A stretch of 64,000 bases of DNA, from positions 310,001-374,000 of the forward strand of contig NZ_JBBMER010000003.1 in the NCBI RefSeq assembly GCF_040096455.1. The letters are read 5' to 3'. This DNA is from Lachnospira rogosae. Lineage in GTDB: Bacteria > Bacillota > Clostridia > Lachnospirales > Lachnospiraceae. This document shows, piece after piece, positions 17,401 through 25,807 of the stretch. Under the pieces are notes generated by a model. That model saw only the letters and a program-made list of their open reading frames with translations. It searched no databases and was not told the DNA's origin. Both the position numbers and the translations under genes were made by a program. Position 1 is the stretch's first letter. Each line of letters starts with the position of its first letter.

Positions 17401-17570
17401 AATGTAGGTTGTGAGGGATTGGGGAGAGCTGGCACAGGCAACGGCGACACGCTTGCGCTTAAGTGTCGCTCGCAGCGGTACTAAAGTGCTAAAGGACAGC
17501 ACTTAAGTGCCGGCGGCTCCCCATCGTCTTCTTATGCCTGTGCCAGCTCTCCCCAATCCTAATCTACATT
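17401..17570 (+). repeat. GC-rich hairpin repeat, copy C, with long terminal inverted arms
   Basis: This 170-base element has terminal inverted arms: bases 17415-17440 (ATTGGGGAGAGCTGGCACAG within) pair with 17535-17560, and AATGTAG/CTACATT extends the match to the ends. Inside are GCGACAC/GTGTCGC and the family core GCAGCGGTACTAA, AAGTGCT-AAAGGAC-AGCACTT (17484-17504) and AAGTGCCGGCGGCT. The core matches copies A and B, but the inner stem is AAGTGCT here and AAGCGGCT there, with compensating changes in the other arm. It lies just after bceB and may end that transcript. There is no coding potential. Confidence 0.75.
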
Positions 17571-17633
17571 ATTGGCAGGAATGAGAGAGTTTACTTCTTT
17601 GCCAGTAAATATTGTTAAATAAATATAAACATA

Positions 17634-17662
17634 TTGACAGAACTATAGTTAAATGATAATAT
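17634..17662 (+). promoter_or_regulatory. Promoter of the zur-znu operon
   Basis: TTGACA at 17634-17639, a 17-base spacer and TAATAT at 17657-17662, close to the sigma-A consensus. The transcription start would fall near 17669, in the palindromic region. Confidence 0.75.
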
Positions 17663-17714
17663 GCGAAATGCAAACGATTTGCAAATTTAATGCGAATTAC
17701 AATGCATTTCGCAT
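17661..17714. promoter_or_regulatory. Nested palindromes, putative Zur operator
   Basis: ATGCGAAATGCA at 17661-17672 and TGCATTTCGCAT at 17703-17714 are perfect 12-base inverted arms. Between them lies TGCAAA-CGA-TTTGCA (17669-17683). The block begins at the -10 and covers the transcription start, an ideal place for a Fur-family repressor. A T-run follows the second arm, so a terminator-like fold is also possible if transcription enters from upstream. Confidence 0.5.
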
Positions 17715-17788
17715 TTTTTATAAAAAGGGAAGTCATTAAAGTAAATTAGCAATTAATGACCTCCCTCACAAGAAAGGAGCCGTACACA

Positions 17789-18202
17789 ATGCCCAAAACA
17801 TACCACACCAAAGCTACCCAGGAAATCGAACAATATCTTTCACTCCAGAAAGACAAGAGCTTCTGCGTGGCTGACGTATATCATTACCTTGAAAGCAACA
17901 ATGTAGATGTAAACCAGTCAACAGTGTACCGTACGCTCGACAGAATGACAGATAATGGAGTGCTTGTGCGTTTTAAGACAGCAAGCAGTGGTAATTATTA
18001 TTATAGAATATCAGATGAGCATAATAATTGTGATGCACATCTTCATATGCAGTGCCGTAAGTGTGGAAAGTTTATGCACCTTGACTGTGCATTTATGGAC
18101 GAAATAAGAAAAAATCTTATGAAACAATATGGATTTACACTTGAATGTAATGGCTCAACTTTAAGCGGTCTTTGCAGGAATTGCAAAGAGGAGCAGGGTT
18201 AG
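17789..18202 (+). CDS. zur: Fur-family zinc uptake regulator (Zur-like)
   Basis: The 137-residue Fur-family protein has an N-terminal winged helix (SVYRTLDRMTDNGVLVRF-like segment at about 45-65) and two CxxC pairs (CRKC and CRNC) that form the structural zinc site. Histidines in DAHLHMQCRKCGKFMHLDC provide regulatory sites. ATG 17789 with AAAGGAG 9 bases upstream is preferred to an ATG 33 bases earlier. Its gene comes first in the zinc transporter operon, which argues for Zur (zinc) rather than iron Fur. It likely represses its own operon through the palindromes at 17661-17714. Confidence 0.82.
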   Translation: MPKTYHTKATQEIEQYLSLQKDKSFCVADVYHYLESNNVDVNQSTVYRTLDRMTDNGVLVRFKTASSGNYYYRISDEHNNCDAHLHMQCRKCGKFMHLDCAFMDEIRKNLMKQYGFTLECNGSTLSGLCRNCKEEQG

Positions 18203-18219
18203 AATGGAGTAAAGATAAT

Positions 18220-19404
18220 ATGCAGAATAAGCATTTTAATATAGATATAAAAATGACAGGAAAAAGAATAAAAGCATTATTTATGAGTACTGTTCTTCTG
18301 ATTGGTACATTTTCAATGCTGTTATTAACAGGCTGTTCATCAGATACAGGGTATGATGATGACAGGATAAGTATTGTGTGTACAACATTCCCACAGTACG
18401 ACTGGCTAAGTCAGATAATAGGTGATAATTCCGATAAATTCAGGCTGACACTTCTTATTAATGGTGGAGTGGATTTACACAGTTACCAGCCTTCAGCTAA
18501 GGATATGACTAAGATTTCATCAGCAGACGTGTTTGTGTATGTCGGAGGCGAGTCTGATGCGTGGGTTCTTGATGCGGTAAGGGAAACTAAGAATAATGAT
18601 ATGATAAAAGTCAATATGATGGAGCTTATAAGCGACAGGACTAAAGAGGAAGAGGTAATAGAAGGTATGCAGGAGAGCCGTTTCCAGTTCAGGCATACAC
18701 ACACACATTCCCATAGTGCAGACGATCACAGTGATGACCACGCAGATGAGCATAGTGATGACCATACAGCAGATGACCACGCAGATGAATATACGGCAGG
18801 TGACCATAGCGAAGATAATCACGCAGACGACCACAGTTTGGAGGCAGGGCACAGTCACACAGACGAGGATATTGAATATGACGAGCATATATGGCTTTCA
18901 TTAAAAAATGCGGCTGTATTAACACAGTATCTTGCGGATATAGTCAAGGATTTGGATAAAGATAATTCGCAGTTATACCAGGATAACGCTGATGCGTATA
19001 TAAATCAGCTTGCCGGACTTGATAGTGATTATGAAAATGTATGTGAGAATTCAAGGCTTAAGACAGTTATATTTGGCGACAGATTTCCATTCAGGTATCT
19101 TGTTGATGATTACGGAATTGATTATTATGCCGCATTTGCAGGCTGTTCAGCAGAAACAGAGGCAAGTTTTAAGACAGTTACATTTCTTTCTGGCAAGATA
19201 GACGAGATAGGAACAGGAAGCATACTTGTAATTGATGGTTCTGATAAAAGAATAGCTAACACTATTAAGGGCAATACAAGCCAGAAGAATCAGCAGATAC
19301 TTACTATGGATTCAATGCAGTCGGCAGGGACAGATGATGCAGATTATACATATCTGAATGTTATGAGTAATAACCTTGTCGTATTAAAACAGGCTTTACA
19401 ATAG
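18220..19404 (+). CDS. znuA: Zinc ABC transporter substrate-binding lipoprotein (ZnuA/AdcA-like)
   Basis: The protein of about 394 residues has a lipobox (LLLTGCSS, lipidated cysteine near residue 39) and the cluster A-I metal-binding fold: TTFPQYDW, NGGVDLHSYQPS, HIWLSLKNA and DRFPFRYL. Histidines in DLHSYQ and DEHIWLS and the FAGCSAETE loop are the expected ligands. A long His/Asp-rich loop (about 158-213, starting HTHTHSHS) is typical of zinc-binding members. The chosen ATG has GGAG 11 bases upstream; later in-frame ATGs at 18254 and 18283 are possible. Downstream, a stem-loop separates it from znuC. Confidence 0.9.
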   Translation: MQNKHFNIDIKMTGKRIKALFMSTVLLIGTFSMLLLTGCSSDTGYDDDRISIVCTTFPQYDWLSQIIGDNSDKFRLTLLINGGVDLHSYQPSAKDMTKISSADVFVYVGGESDAWVLDAVRETKNNDMIKVNMMELISDRTKEEEVIEGMQESRFQFRHTHTHSHSADDHSDDHADEHSDDHTADDHADEYTAGDHSEDNHADDHSLEAGHSHTDEDIEYDEHIWLSLKNAAVLTQYLADIVKDLDKDNSQLYQDNADAYINQLAGLDSDYENVCENSRLKTVIFGDRFPFRYLVDDYGIDYYAAFAGCSAETEASFKTVTFLSGKIDEIGTGSILVIDGSDKRIANTIKGNTSQKNQQILTMDSMQSAGTDDADYTYLNVMSNNLVVLKQALQ

Positions 19405-19461
19405 ATTTTAATGTCAGATGTGAACGATAATTTTTGTGTTTATTATGATTATAAGAGAATG

Positions 19462-19483
19462 TTTATCAATAACAATTGATAAA
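19462..19483 (+). other. Stem-loop between znuA and znuC
   Basis: TTTATCAAT at 19462-19470 and ATTGATAAA at 19475-19483 form a perfect 9-bp stem with a 4-base loop and no T-run. It may protect the znuA end of the messenger and give more binding protein than transporter. Confidence 0.5.
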
Positions 19484-19507
19484 TAGGAATTGAGAAAGGA
19501 AAAGAAA

Positions 19508-20215
19508 ATGTCATATATAGAATGTGAGAATTTGGCTTTGGGATATGAGGGCAAGGCAGTTGTATCAGGTCTTAATTTCAAGGTCAATAAAGGTGATTAT
19601 TTATGTGTGCTTGGTGAAAATGGAGCTGGAAAAAGTACACTTATAAAGACACTGCTTAACCTTATAGATAAAGTATCAGGAAGGATAGAATATGGTGATG
19701 GCCTTAAGGATTATGAGATAGGTTATCTTCCACAGCAGACAGTTGTACAGAAGGATTTTCCGGCTACTGTATGGGAAGTTGTTCTGTCAGGAACACTTGC
19801 AGGAAGCGGATTTAAGCCATTTTACGGAAAGAAAGAGAAAAGTCTTGCAATTGAGAAGATGAGAGAGCTTGATATTACAGACCTTAAGAAAAAATGTTAC
19901 CGCAATCTTTCAGGCGGACAACAGCAGAGGGTCTTACTTGCAAGAGCACTCTGTGCAACTTCCAAGGTAATACTTTTAGATGAGCCTGTTACAGGTTTGG
20001 ACCCTAAGGTGACAGCAGAATTTTACGAGCTATTAAAGGAGCTTAACGATAAAGGAATAACAGTAATTATGGTGTCCCACGACCTTCAGTCGGTATCATA
20101 TGCGACACATATTCTTTATCTTGACAGTAAAGACAGCTTTTATGGTACTAAGAAAGAATTTATGCAAAGCGACAAAGCCAATGTATTTGGACAGATGGAA
20201 GGAGATGAGGAGTAA
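19508..20215 (+). CDS. znuC: Zinc ABC transporter ATPase (ZnuC-like)
   Basis: The 235-residue ATPase has Walker A GENGAGKST, Q-loop GYLPQQT, signature LSGGQQQRVLLARAL, Walker B VILLDEPVTGLDP and switch VSHDL. The sequence matches the metal-import (cluster 9) ATPases. ATG 19508 follows AAAGGAAAAG; an upstream TTG lacks spacing. The stop overlaps the permease ATG (TAATG). It energises import of zinc delivered by the upstream lipoprotein. Confidence 0.9.
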   Translation: MSYIECENLALGYEGKAVVSGLNFKVNKGDYLCVLGENGAGKSTLIKTLLNLIDKVSGRIEYGDGLKDYEIGYLPQQTVVQKDFPATVWEVVLSGTLAGSGFKPFYGKKEKSLAIEKMRELDITDLKKKCYRNLSGGQQQRVLLARALCATSKVILLDEPVTGLDPKVTAEFYELLKELNDKGITVIMVSHDLQSVSYATHILYLDSKDSFYGTKKEFMQSDKANVFGQMEGDEE

Positions 20216-21060
20216 TGAGCGGATTTATACAGGAATTTCAGTTTTATATGTCATATCCATTTGTAAGATATGCACTTATCGTAGGCGTGCTTATCTCTTT
20301 ATGCTCATCACTTCTTGGCGTGACACTTGTGTTAAAGAGATTTTCCTTCATAGGAGATGGCTTGTCACACGTTGCATTTGGTGCACTTGCAATAGCTACA
20401 GTGTTAAAGATTGCTAATGTAAATATATTCATTATGCCTGTAACAATAGTGTGTGCGATATTGCTTCTTAGAACAGGAACTAACACGAAATTAAAGGGTG
20501 ATGCAGCAATAGCTATGCTTTCAGTAGGCTCAATGGCAGTTGGTTACCTTATATTAAATGTATTCTCAGTATCCTCAAATGTATCAGGAGATGTGTGTTC
20601 CACACTTTTTGGTTCAACATCAATACTTACACTTACAGGTTCAGAAGTTGTTATGTGTGTAATTGCTTCACTTGTAGTTGTTGCATTTTTTATAATATTC
20701 TATAACAGAATATTCTCAGTGACATTTGATGAGAATTTTACACGCTCAATGGGCAAAAATACTAATGTATACAATCTTATGATAGCAGTTATAACAGCAG
20801 TAATAATCGTGCTTGCAATGAACCTCGTAGGCTCACTGCTTATAACAGCCCTCTTAGTATTTCCGGCCTTGTCAGCGATGAGAGTAATGACAAGCTTCAA
20901 ATCAGTTATAATATACTCAGCAATCCTTTCAGTATTTGGGGCAGTATTTGGAATAATAATATCAATATTTACCTCAACTCCAGTAGGTTCGACAATCGTA
21001 ACGATATATATTCTCATTTTCATAATTAACTGCATAATTGGAAGAATTCTGAGAATATGA
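20215..21060 (+). CDS. znuB: Zinc ABC transporter permease (ZnuB-like)
   Basis: The 281-residue membrane protein has about eight helices and the ABC-3 family signature segments SLLGVTLVLKRFSFIGDGLSHV and AMNLVGSLLITALLVFPALSA, the latter near the ATPase coupling region. It is translationally coupled to znuC and is the last gene of the zinc operon, ending 58 bases before a terminator. Confidence 0.9.
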   Translation: MSGFIQEFQFYMSYPFVRYALIVGVLISLCSSLLGVTLVLKRFSFIGDGLSHVAFGALAIATVLKIANVNIFIMPVTIVCAILLLRTGTNTKLKGDAAIAMLSVGSMAVGYLILNVFSVSSNVSGDVCSTLFGSTSILTLTGSEVVMCVIASLVVVAFFIIFYNRIFSVTFDENFTRSMGKNTNVYNLMIAVITAVIIVLAMNLVGSLLITALLVFPALSAMRVMTSFKSVIIYSAILSVFGAVFGIIISIFTSTPVGSTIVTIYILIFIINCIIGRILRI

Positions 21061-21118
21061 TATAATGAGCACAAAAGAAAAAAATCAGCATACAATTAAA
21101 TATAATACAGATATTAAA

Positions 21119-21179
21119 CAGTGAGTAGCATTTTGCATAAATCCGACTGATGTCAGATTGGCTATCTCACTGCTTTTTT
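21119..21179 (+). terminator. Terminator of the znu operon
   Basis: CAGTGAGTAGC at 21119-21129 pairs with GCTATCTCACTG at 21161-21172 (one bulged T) and is followed by six T at 21174-21179. It lies between znuB and the hxlR start, and also shows that the next gene starts at 21225, not earlier. Confidence 0.75.
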
Positions 21180-21224
21180 GTTTTTATTAGAATATTTTTA
21201 TTGGAATTAATTCAGGAGGTGTTT

Positions 21225-21596
21225 ATGAAAGATACTTATTCCAAAATAAAAGATAATTATAATTGCCCATTTAATCTTATAGATGACCTGATAGGTGGAA
21301 AGTGGAAGCTTAGGATAGTTGCACACATAATAAACGGTGACAACAGATTTTCTATATTACAGAAAAAAATTGATGATATAACACCAAAGGTATTGATGTC
21401 ACAGTTAAAGGAGTTAGAGGCAAGCGGACTTATTAACAGAAATGTAATAAAGGAAATGCCGCCAAAGATAGTAGTATATGAAATCAATAAGGAATATAGC
21501 GATATTGTTGATATAGTTGATAATTTAGAACAATTTGCTAAAGGTTATAGTAATAGAAATGATATAGCAACGGAGAATATCAGGTATGAAAAATAG
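21225..21596 (+). CDS. HxlR-family transcriptional regulator
   Basis: The 123-residue HxlR winged helix contains CPFNLIDDLIGGKWKLRIV, ITPKVLMSQLKELEASGLI and the wing PPKIVVYEI. The cysteine just before the first helix is at the position used for redox sensing in YodB-like members. CAGGAGGTG lies just before ATG 21225. The next operon encodes siderophore import and has a 19-base palindrome over its promoter, so this protein is its probable regulator. An HxlR protein rather than Fur at an iron locus is unusual. Confidence 0.85.
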   Translation: MKDTYSKIKDNYNCPFNLIDDLIGGKWKLRIVAHIINGDNRFSILQKKIDDITPKVLMSQLKELEASGLINRNVIKEMPPKIVVYEINKEYSDIVDIVDNLEQFAKGYSNRNDIATENIRYEK

Positions 21597-21626
21597 AGCT
21601 CAAAGTTACAAAAAAGTAAGTTATAG

Positions 21627-21653
21627 ACATACTAAATTAGTATGTAATATAAT
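21627..21653 (+). promoter_or_regulatory. Promoter and palindromic operator of the siderophore operon
   Basis: ACATACTAAATTAGTATGT at 21627-21645 is a 19-base palindrome with one central unpaired base. TATAAT follows at 21648-21653. A weak -35 (TAGACA, 21624-21629) overlaps the left arm, so the palindrome fills the spacer and binding would block the promoter. Confidence 0.6.
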
Positions 21654-21709
21654 TTGCTGGTCGCAAGTTAGCAATAACTAACAAAAGTAAGGAAAGGAGG
21701 AACTATGGG

Positions 21710-22744
21710 TTGAAAAAGTACTGTACAGAAATTATTCTTGCAATAATTCTGCTTGCATTATCATTAATATCTATATTTGTTGGTGTTATTGATATAGATA
21801 TCAAAGATTTATTAACAAATGATAATAATGCATTGATGATATTTGTTGTTTCAAGATTACCTAGATTGTTAGCAATTATATGTACAGGTATGGGAATGAG
21901 TGTTGCAGGACTTATAATGCAGCAGCTATGTATGAACAAGTTTGTATCGCCAACAACAGGAGCAACGATTTCATCAGCACAGCTTGGAATTCTTCTGGCA
22001 TTATTATTTATTCCTAATTCAACATTATGGCAGAGAGCGGGTTTTGCTTTTGTAACGGCTATTCTTGGTACCTGGGTATTTGTCTGGTTTATTCAGAAAG
22101 TTCAATATAAAGATGTGGTAATGGTTCCTCTCGTTGGAATTATGTTTGGTAACGTTATAGGCGGTATAACTAATTTCCTTGCATATAAGTATGAAATGAC
22201 ACAGGCGTTATCCACTTGGCTTGTTGGACATTTTTCATTAGTACTTAAAGGAAGATATGAAATAGTCTATATGGTTGTGCCTCTTATTATATTAGCATTT
22301 GTATTTGCTAATCATTTTAATATAGTTGGTATGGGAAAAGATTTTTCTAAAAATCTTGGTGTTCCATATGATATTGTGTTGTTTGGAGGACTTACAATTG
22401 CCGCAATGATAACGGCTTCTGTTGTTGTTGTCGTTGGTTCAATTTCTTACATAGGCTTAATTGTTCCTAATATAGTGGCAATGTTTAAGGGTGACAAAAT
22501 AAGAGGAACGCTTATTGATACCGCTTTATTTGGTGCAATATTTGTTCTGGTCTGCGATATGATTGGCAGAATTGTGATTAAACCATATGAATTACCAATT
22601 GAGCTGATTGTTGGAATATTAGGAAGCATTATATTTATAGGAATGCTTTTATACAGATTAAGATATGGAAGAAAAGCAATTGATATAAAGAAAATTTTAT
22701 TTAAAGATACGAATGGAGCAGGTTATGAACAAAAGAGCTTATAG
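21710..22744 (+). CDS. FecCD-type siderophore ABC permease, first subunit
   Basis: The 344-residue FecCD-family permease has about nine or ten helices, with RLPRLLAIICTGMGMSVAGLIMQQL near the N-terminus and SYIGLIVPNIVAMFKGDKIRGT before the last helices, the ATPase-contacting region. The start is a TTG at 21710, 9 bases after AAAGGAGG. An ATG five bases earlier is out of frame and stops after two codons, its TGA overlapping the TTG. It pairs with the next gene as a heterodimeric channel, like YclN/YclO or CeuBC systems. Confidence 0.87.
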   Translation: MKKYCTEIILAIILLALSLISIFVGVIDIDIKDLLTNDNNALMIFVVSRLPRLLAIICTGMGMSVAGLIMQQLCMNKFVSPTTGATISSAQLGILLALLFIPNSTLWQRAGFAFVTAILGTWVFVWFIQKVQYKDVVMVPLVGIMFGNVIGGITNFLAYKYEMTQALSTWLVGHFSLVLKGRYEIVYMVVPLIILAFVFANHFNIVGMGKDFSKNLGVPYDIVLFGGLTIAAMITASVVVVVGSISYIGLIVPNIVAMFKGDKIRGTLIDTALFGAIFVLVCDMIGRIVIKPYELPIELIVGILGSIIFIGMLLYRLRYGRKAIDIKKILFKDTNGAGYEQKSL

Positions 22745-23708
22745 AAAAAATATTATAAAGCTTATTGTTATTGCATTAATAGCCATTATTATTGTTGCGG
22801 CATTTCTTTTTATAGGTGTTAAGTTTCATAATCATAAACTTCTAAGATATGCAATGAAATTAAGAATACCTAAAGTGATTGCGATGATAATAACAGCATT
22901 TGCAATAGGAGCGGCAACGATAATATTTCAGTCTGTTATTAATAATACAATTGTTACACCGTGTCTATTGGGAATGAATGCCTTATACACACTTATACAT
23001 ACATCAGTTGTCTTTGTGTTAGGTTCAGGAAGTATATTATTTACCAATGATAATCTTAGTTTTCTTGTAGACCTTGTACTTATGGGAATTATAGCGACTG
23101 TTGTATATAGCTGGCTTTTTAAGATGACAGGACATAATGTGCTGTATGTATTGCTTGTTGGAACAGTATTGACTTCATTTTTCTCAAGTATCCAGAGTAC
23201 ATTGACAAGGGTTATGGACCCTAATGAATATGACACGCTTCTGACTTCACTTGTAGCAAGCTTTAGTAATATTAATTCAGAGATAATTATATTTTCGGTG
23301 ATTATACTTGCACTTATAGGTGTGATTTTTAGAAAAGAACTTGCACTGCTTGATGTAATAACTCTTGGAAAAGAACAGGCAATTAACCTGGGTGTTGATT
23401 ATGACAGATGTATAAGAAGATTGTTACTGGCTGTAACTTTGTGTATAGCAGTTGCAACAGCTATGGTTGGCCCGATATCATTTCTGGGGCTGATTATTGC
23501 TAATATTTCAAGACAACTGTTAAAAACATACAGGCATACACAGCTTATAGCTGGTGCGGCGTTGATGGGTGTAATAGCACTTATTGGAGGACAGTTTATA
23601 GTTGAAAGAGTGTTTGTGTATTCTATTCCAATAAGTGTATTTATAACAGTTGCAGGTGGTATATATTTTCTATATTTAATATTAAAGGGAAGCAGGCATA
23701 ATTCATAA
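22725..23708 (+). CDS. FecCD-type siderophore ABC permease, second subunit
   Basis: The 327-residue FecCD permease has LRIPKVIAMIITAFAIGAATIIFQ and GPISFLGLIIANISRQLLKTYRHT, the standard family landmarks. ATG 22725 with GGAG 6 bases upstream is preferred over ATG 22713. It overlaps the first permease gene by 20 bases. The separate second subunit indicates a heterodimeric channel of the YclNO/FatCD type. Confidence 0.87.
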   Translation: MNKRAYRKNIIKLIVIALIAIIIVAAFLFIGVKFHNHKLLRYAMKLRIPKVIAMIITAFAIGAATIIFQSVINNTIVTPCLLGMNALYTLIHTSVVFVLGSGSILFTNDNLSFLVDLVLMGIIATVVYSWLFKMTGHNVLYVLLVGTVLTSFFSSIQSTLTRVMDPNEYDTLLTSLVASFSNINSEIIIFSVIILALIGVIFRKELALLDVITLGKEQAINLGVDYDRCIRRLLLAVTLCIAVATAMVGPISFLGLIIANISRQLLKTYRHTQLIAGAALMGVIALIGGQFIVERVFVYSIPISVFITVAGGIYFLYLILKGSRHNS

Positions 23709-23732
23709 AATAATTTGAAGGGAATTACAGTT

Positions 23733-24485
23733 ATGCAGATTAGCCATATTATTAAAAAATATGATGAAAAGACAGTTGTCAATGATGTGAGCTTTTCACT
23801 TCCAAAAGGGAAGGTGACATCGCTGATTGGACCCAATGGTGCAGGCAAGTCAACTGTTATGAGTATAATATCAAGACTTATTGCACCGGATAATGGTTCA
23901 GTTGTTATAGAAAAGAAAGATATAAACAAATGGAATAGCAAGGAATTATCAAAGCATCTGGCAATACTTACACAGACTAATAATATCCAGATGAAGCTTA
24001 CTGTAGAAGAACTTGTTGCATTTGGAAGATTTCCTCATTCAGGAGGAAGACTTAATAGTAAAGATAAGGAAATGATTGACAAAGCTATTGACTATATGGA
24101 ATTAGAAACTTTCAGGGAAAGATTTATAGACGAACTTTCAGGCGGACAAAGGCAGAGAGCATATATAGCTATGGTTATAGCACAGGACACAGAATATGTT
24201 CTTTTAGATGAGCCGACTAATAATCTCGATATCTATCACGCAAGTAATCTTATGAAGATAGTAAGAAGATTATGTGATGAACTTGGAAAAACAGTAATAC
24301 TTGTATTGCACGAGATTAATTATGCGGCATTTTATTCTGATTATATATGTGCATTTAAAGACGGAAAGATTGCTTCATTTGGTACAGTTGAAGAAGTTAT
24401 AACTAAGGAAAACTTATCTTCTATATATAATGTAGAATTTGAGATTATGCAGATTAAGGGCAAACCATTGTCTATATATTATTAA
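23733..24485 (+). CDS. Siderophore ABC transporter ATPase (FepC/YclP-like)
   Basis: The 250-residue ATPase has Walker A GPNGAGKST, signature LSGGQRQRAYIAMVIAQ, Walker B YVLLDEPTNNLD and switch LHEIN. The NNLD loop and AMVIAQ are typical of iron-siderophore importers. The ATG follows GAAGGGA at 23717-23723. It completes the importer with the two permeases and the downstream lipoprotein. Confidence 0.9.
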   Translation: MQISHIIKKYDEKTVVNDVSFSLPKGKVTSLIGPNGAGKSTVMSIISRLIAPDNGSVVIEKKDINKWNSKELSKHLAILTQTNNIQMKLTVEELVAFGRFPHSGGRLNSKDKEMIDKAIDYMELETFRERFIDELSGGQRQRAYIAMVIAQDTEYVLLDEPTNNLDIYHASNLMKIVRRLCDELGKTVILVLHEINYAAFYSDYICAFKDGKIASFGTVEEVITKENLSSIYNVEFEIMQIKGKPLSIYY

Positions 24486-24510
24486 ATTTATTAAATAATG
24501 GCAGGATGTC

Positions 24511-24536
24511 AAAAGTGGAATTTTCCATTCACTTTT
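24511..24536 (+). terminator. Possible weak terminator or attenuator before the binding-protein gene
   Basis: AAAAGTGGAAT pairs with ATTCACTTTT (one bulged G), with a 5-base loop. The T-run is short. It may reduce read-through between the importer genes and the lipoprotein gene, which may have its own weak promoter near 24552-24585. Confidence 0.4.
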
Positions 24537-24627
24537 ATTACTGGTATTGGTTTAGTAATGTATACGGCTTGGGATATATTATAATTTAAAGAAAGGATGA
24601 AGTGGCAGTAAGCCACAAAGGTAAAAT

Positions 24628-25605
24628 ATGAAAAAACATTTTAAGAAATTATTATTAATGGCACTTATGGCAGTAATGGCAGTAGGACTTATAGCGTGTG
24701 GTACTGATAAGTCTGATAATGAAAGTACTAAAGAAGAAAAGACAAGCGTGACAATCACTTCGCTTGATGCTTCAAAGAATGAAATTGAATTAGAAGTTCC
24801 TTATAATCCTAAGAGAATAGCAATTCTTGACCTTGCATCTTTAGATATTATAGATGAACTTGGCGTAGGTGACAGAGTAGTAGGAATGGCATCAACAAGT
24901 ATTGATTACCTTGAAAAATATTCAAATGATGCATCAATTAAAAATCTTGGAACAATAAAAGAGGCTGATTTAGAAGCAGTTATGGAGTGTGAACCAGATA
25001 TTATATTTATTGGTGGACGTTTATCAAAGAGCTATGATGCTTTAAGTGAAATAGCACCAGTAGTATATCTTGCAACAGATACTAATGAGGGACTTGTAAA
25101 TAGCGTATCTAAAAATGCAAAGACAATAGCTTCAATATTCGGAATGGAAGATAAAGTTGATTCACTTATGTCTGATTTTGGAGCAAGAATAGATGCAATA
25201 AAGAAGATATCATCAGGAAAGACAGCATTAGTAGGTATGACAACAAGCGGAAGCTTTAATCTTCTTGGAAATGATGGAAGATGCTCTTTAATAGGTGTAG
25301 AAGCAGGCTTTAACAATCTTACAGCCGCAGGCTCAACATCAACACACGGCAATGAATCTTCATTTGAAACAGTAGTACAGCAGAATCCTGATTATATATT
25401 CGTTATGGACAGAGATAGCGCAATATCAACAGCAGGTGCTAAGACTGCTAAAGAAATAGTGGAAAATGAACTTGTAAAGACAGCAGATGCCTACAAAAAC
25501 AACCATATAATATATCTTGAACATTCAAATGTATGGTACACAGCCGAAGGTGGAATACAGGCATTAGACATAATGCTTACAGACCTTGAAAAAGGCTTAA
25601 AATAA
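24628..25605 (+). CDS. Siderophore-binding lipoprotein (YclQ/FatB-like)
   Basis: The 325-residue lipoprotein has a signal peptide with lipobox LIACG (cysteine at residue 24). The cluster A-II binding-protein fold follows: NPKRIAILDLASLDIIDELGVGDRVVGM, the KEADLEAVMECEPDIIFIGGR segment, and LGNDGRCSLIGVEAGF. These segments resemble YclQ/CeuE proteins, which bind catecholate siderophores. It supplies the importer encoded just upstream. The ligand is inferred from family similarity. Confidence 0.88.
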   Translation: MKKHFKKLLLMALMAVMAVGLIACGTDKSDNESTKEEKTSVTITSLDASKNEIELEVPYNPKRIAILDLASLDIIDELGVGDRVVGMASTSIDYLEKYSNDASIKNLGTIKEADLEAVMECEPDIIFIGGRLSKSYDALSEIAPVVYLATDTNEGLVNSVSKNAKTIASIFGMEDKVDSLMSDFGARIDAIKKISSGKTALVGMTTSGSFNLLGNDGRCSLIGVEAGFNNLTAAGSTSTHGNESSFETVVQQNPDYIFVMDRDSAISTAGAKTAKEIVENELVKTADAYKNNHIIYLEHSNVWYTAEGGIQALDIMLTDLEKGLK

Positions 25606-25667
25606 ATAGCTGGAATAAATAATTCAAGTATTGAAATGATAAAAAAATAATAAAGAAAACCTAAAAA

Positions 25668-25732
25668 GAGTTTGTGTTAGATTGCCACCCGTCCCAGTAG
25701 ACAAGTGACATATCAAACACAAACTCCTTTTT
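25668..25732 (+). terminator. Terminator of the siderophore operon
   Basis: GAGTTTGTGTT at 25668-25678 pairs perfectly over 11 bp with AACACAAACTC at 25716-25726 and is followed by CCTTTTTT. Confidence 0.8.
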
Positions 25733-25807
25733 TAATAAAAATCTATCCACATAAAAACTGATATGGTATACTTATGAACAGGAAACAATTATAAGGAGAC
25801 CACGAAA

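Noticed and set aside
18520..18925. Minus-strand frames rich in Cys, His or Val opposite znuA
   Set aside because: They mirror the His/Asp-rich loop of ZnuA, which lacks stops on the other strand because of its repeated codons.
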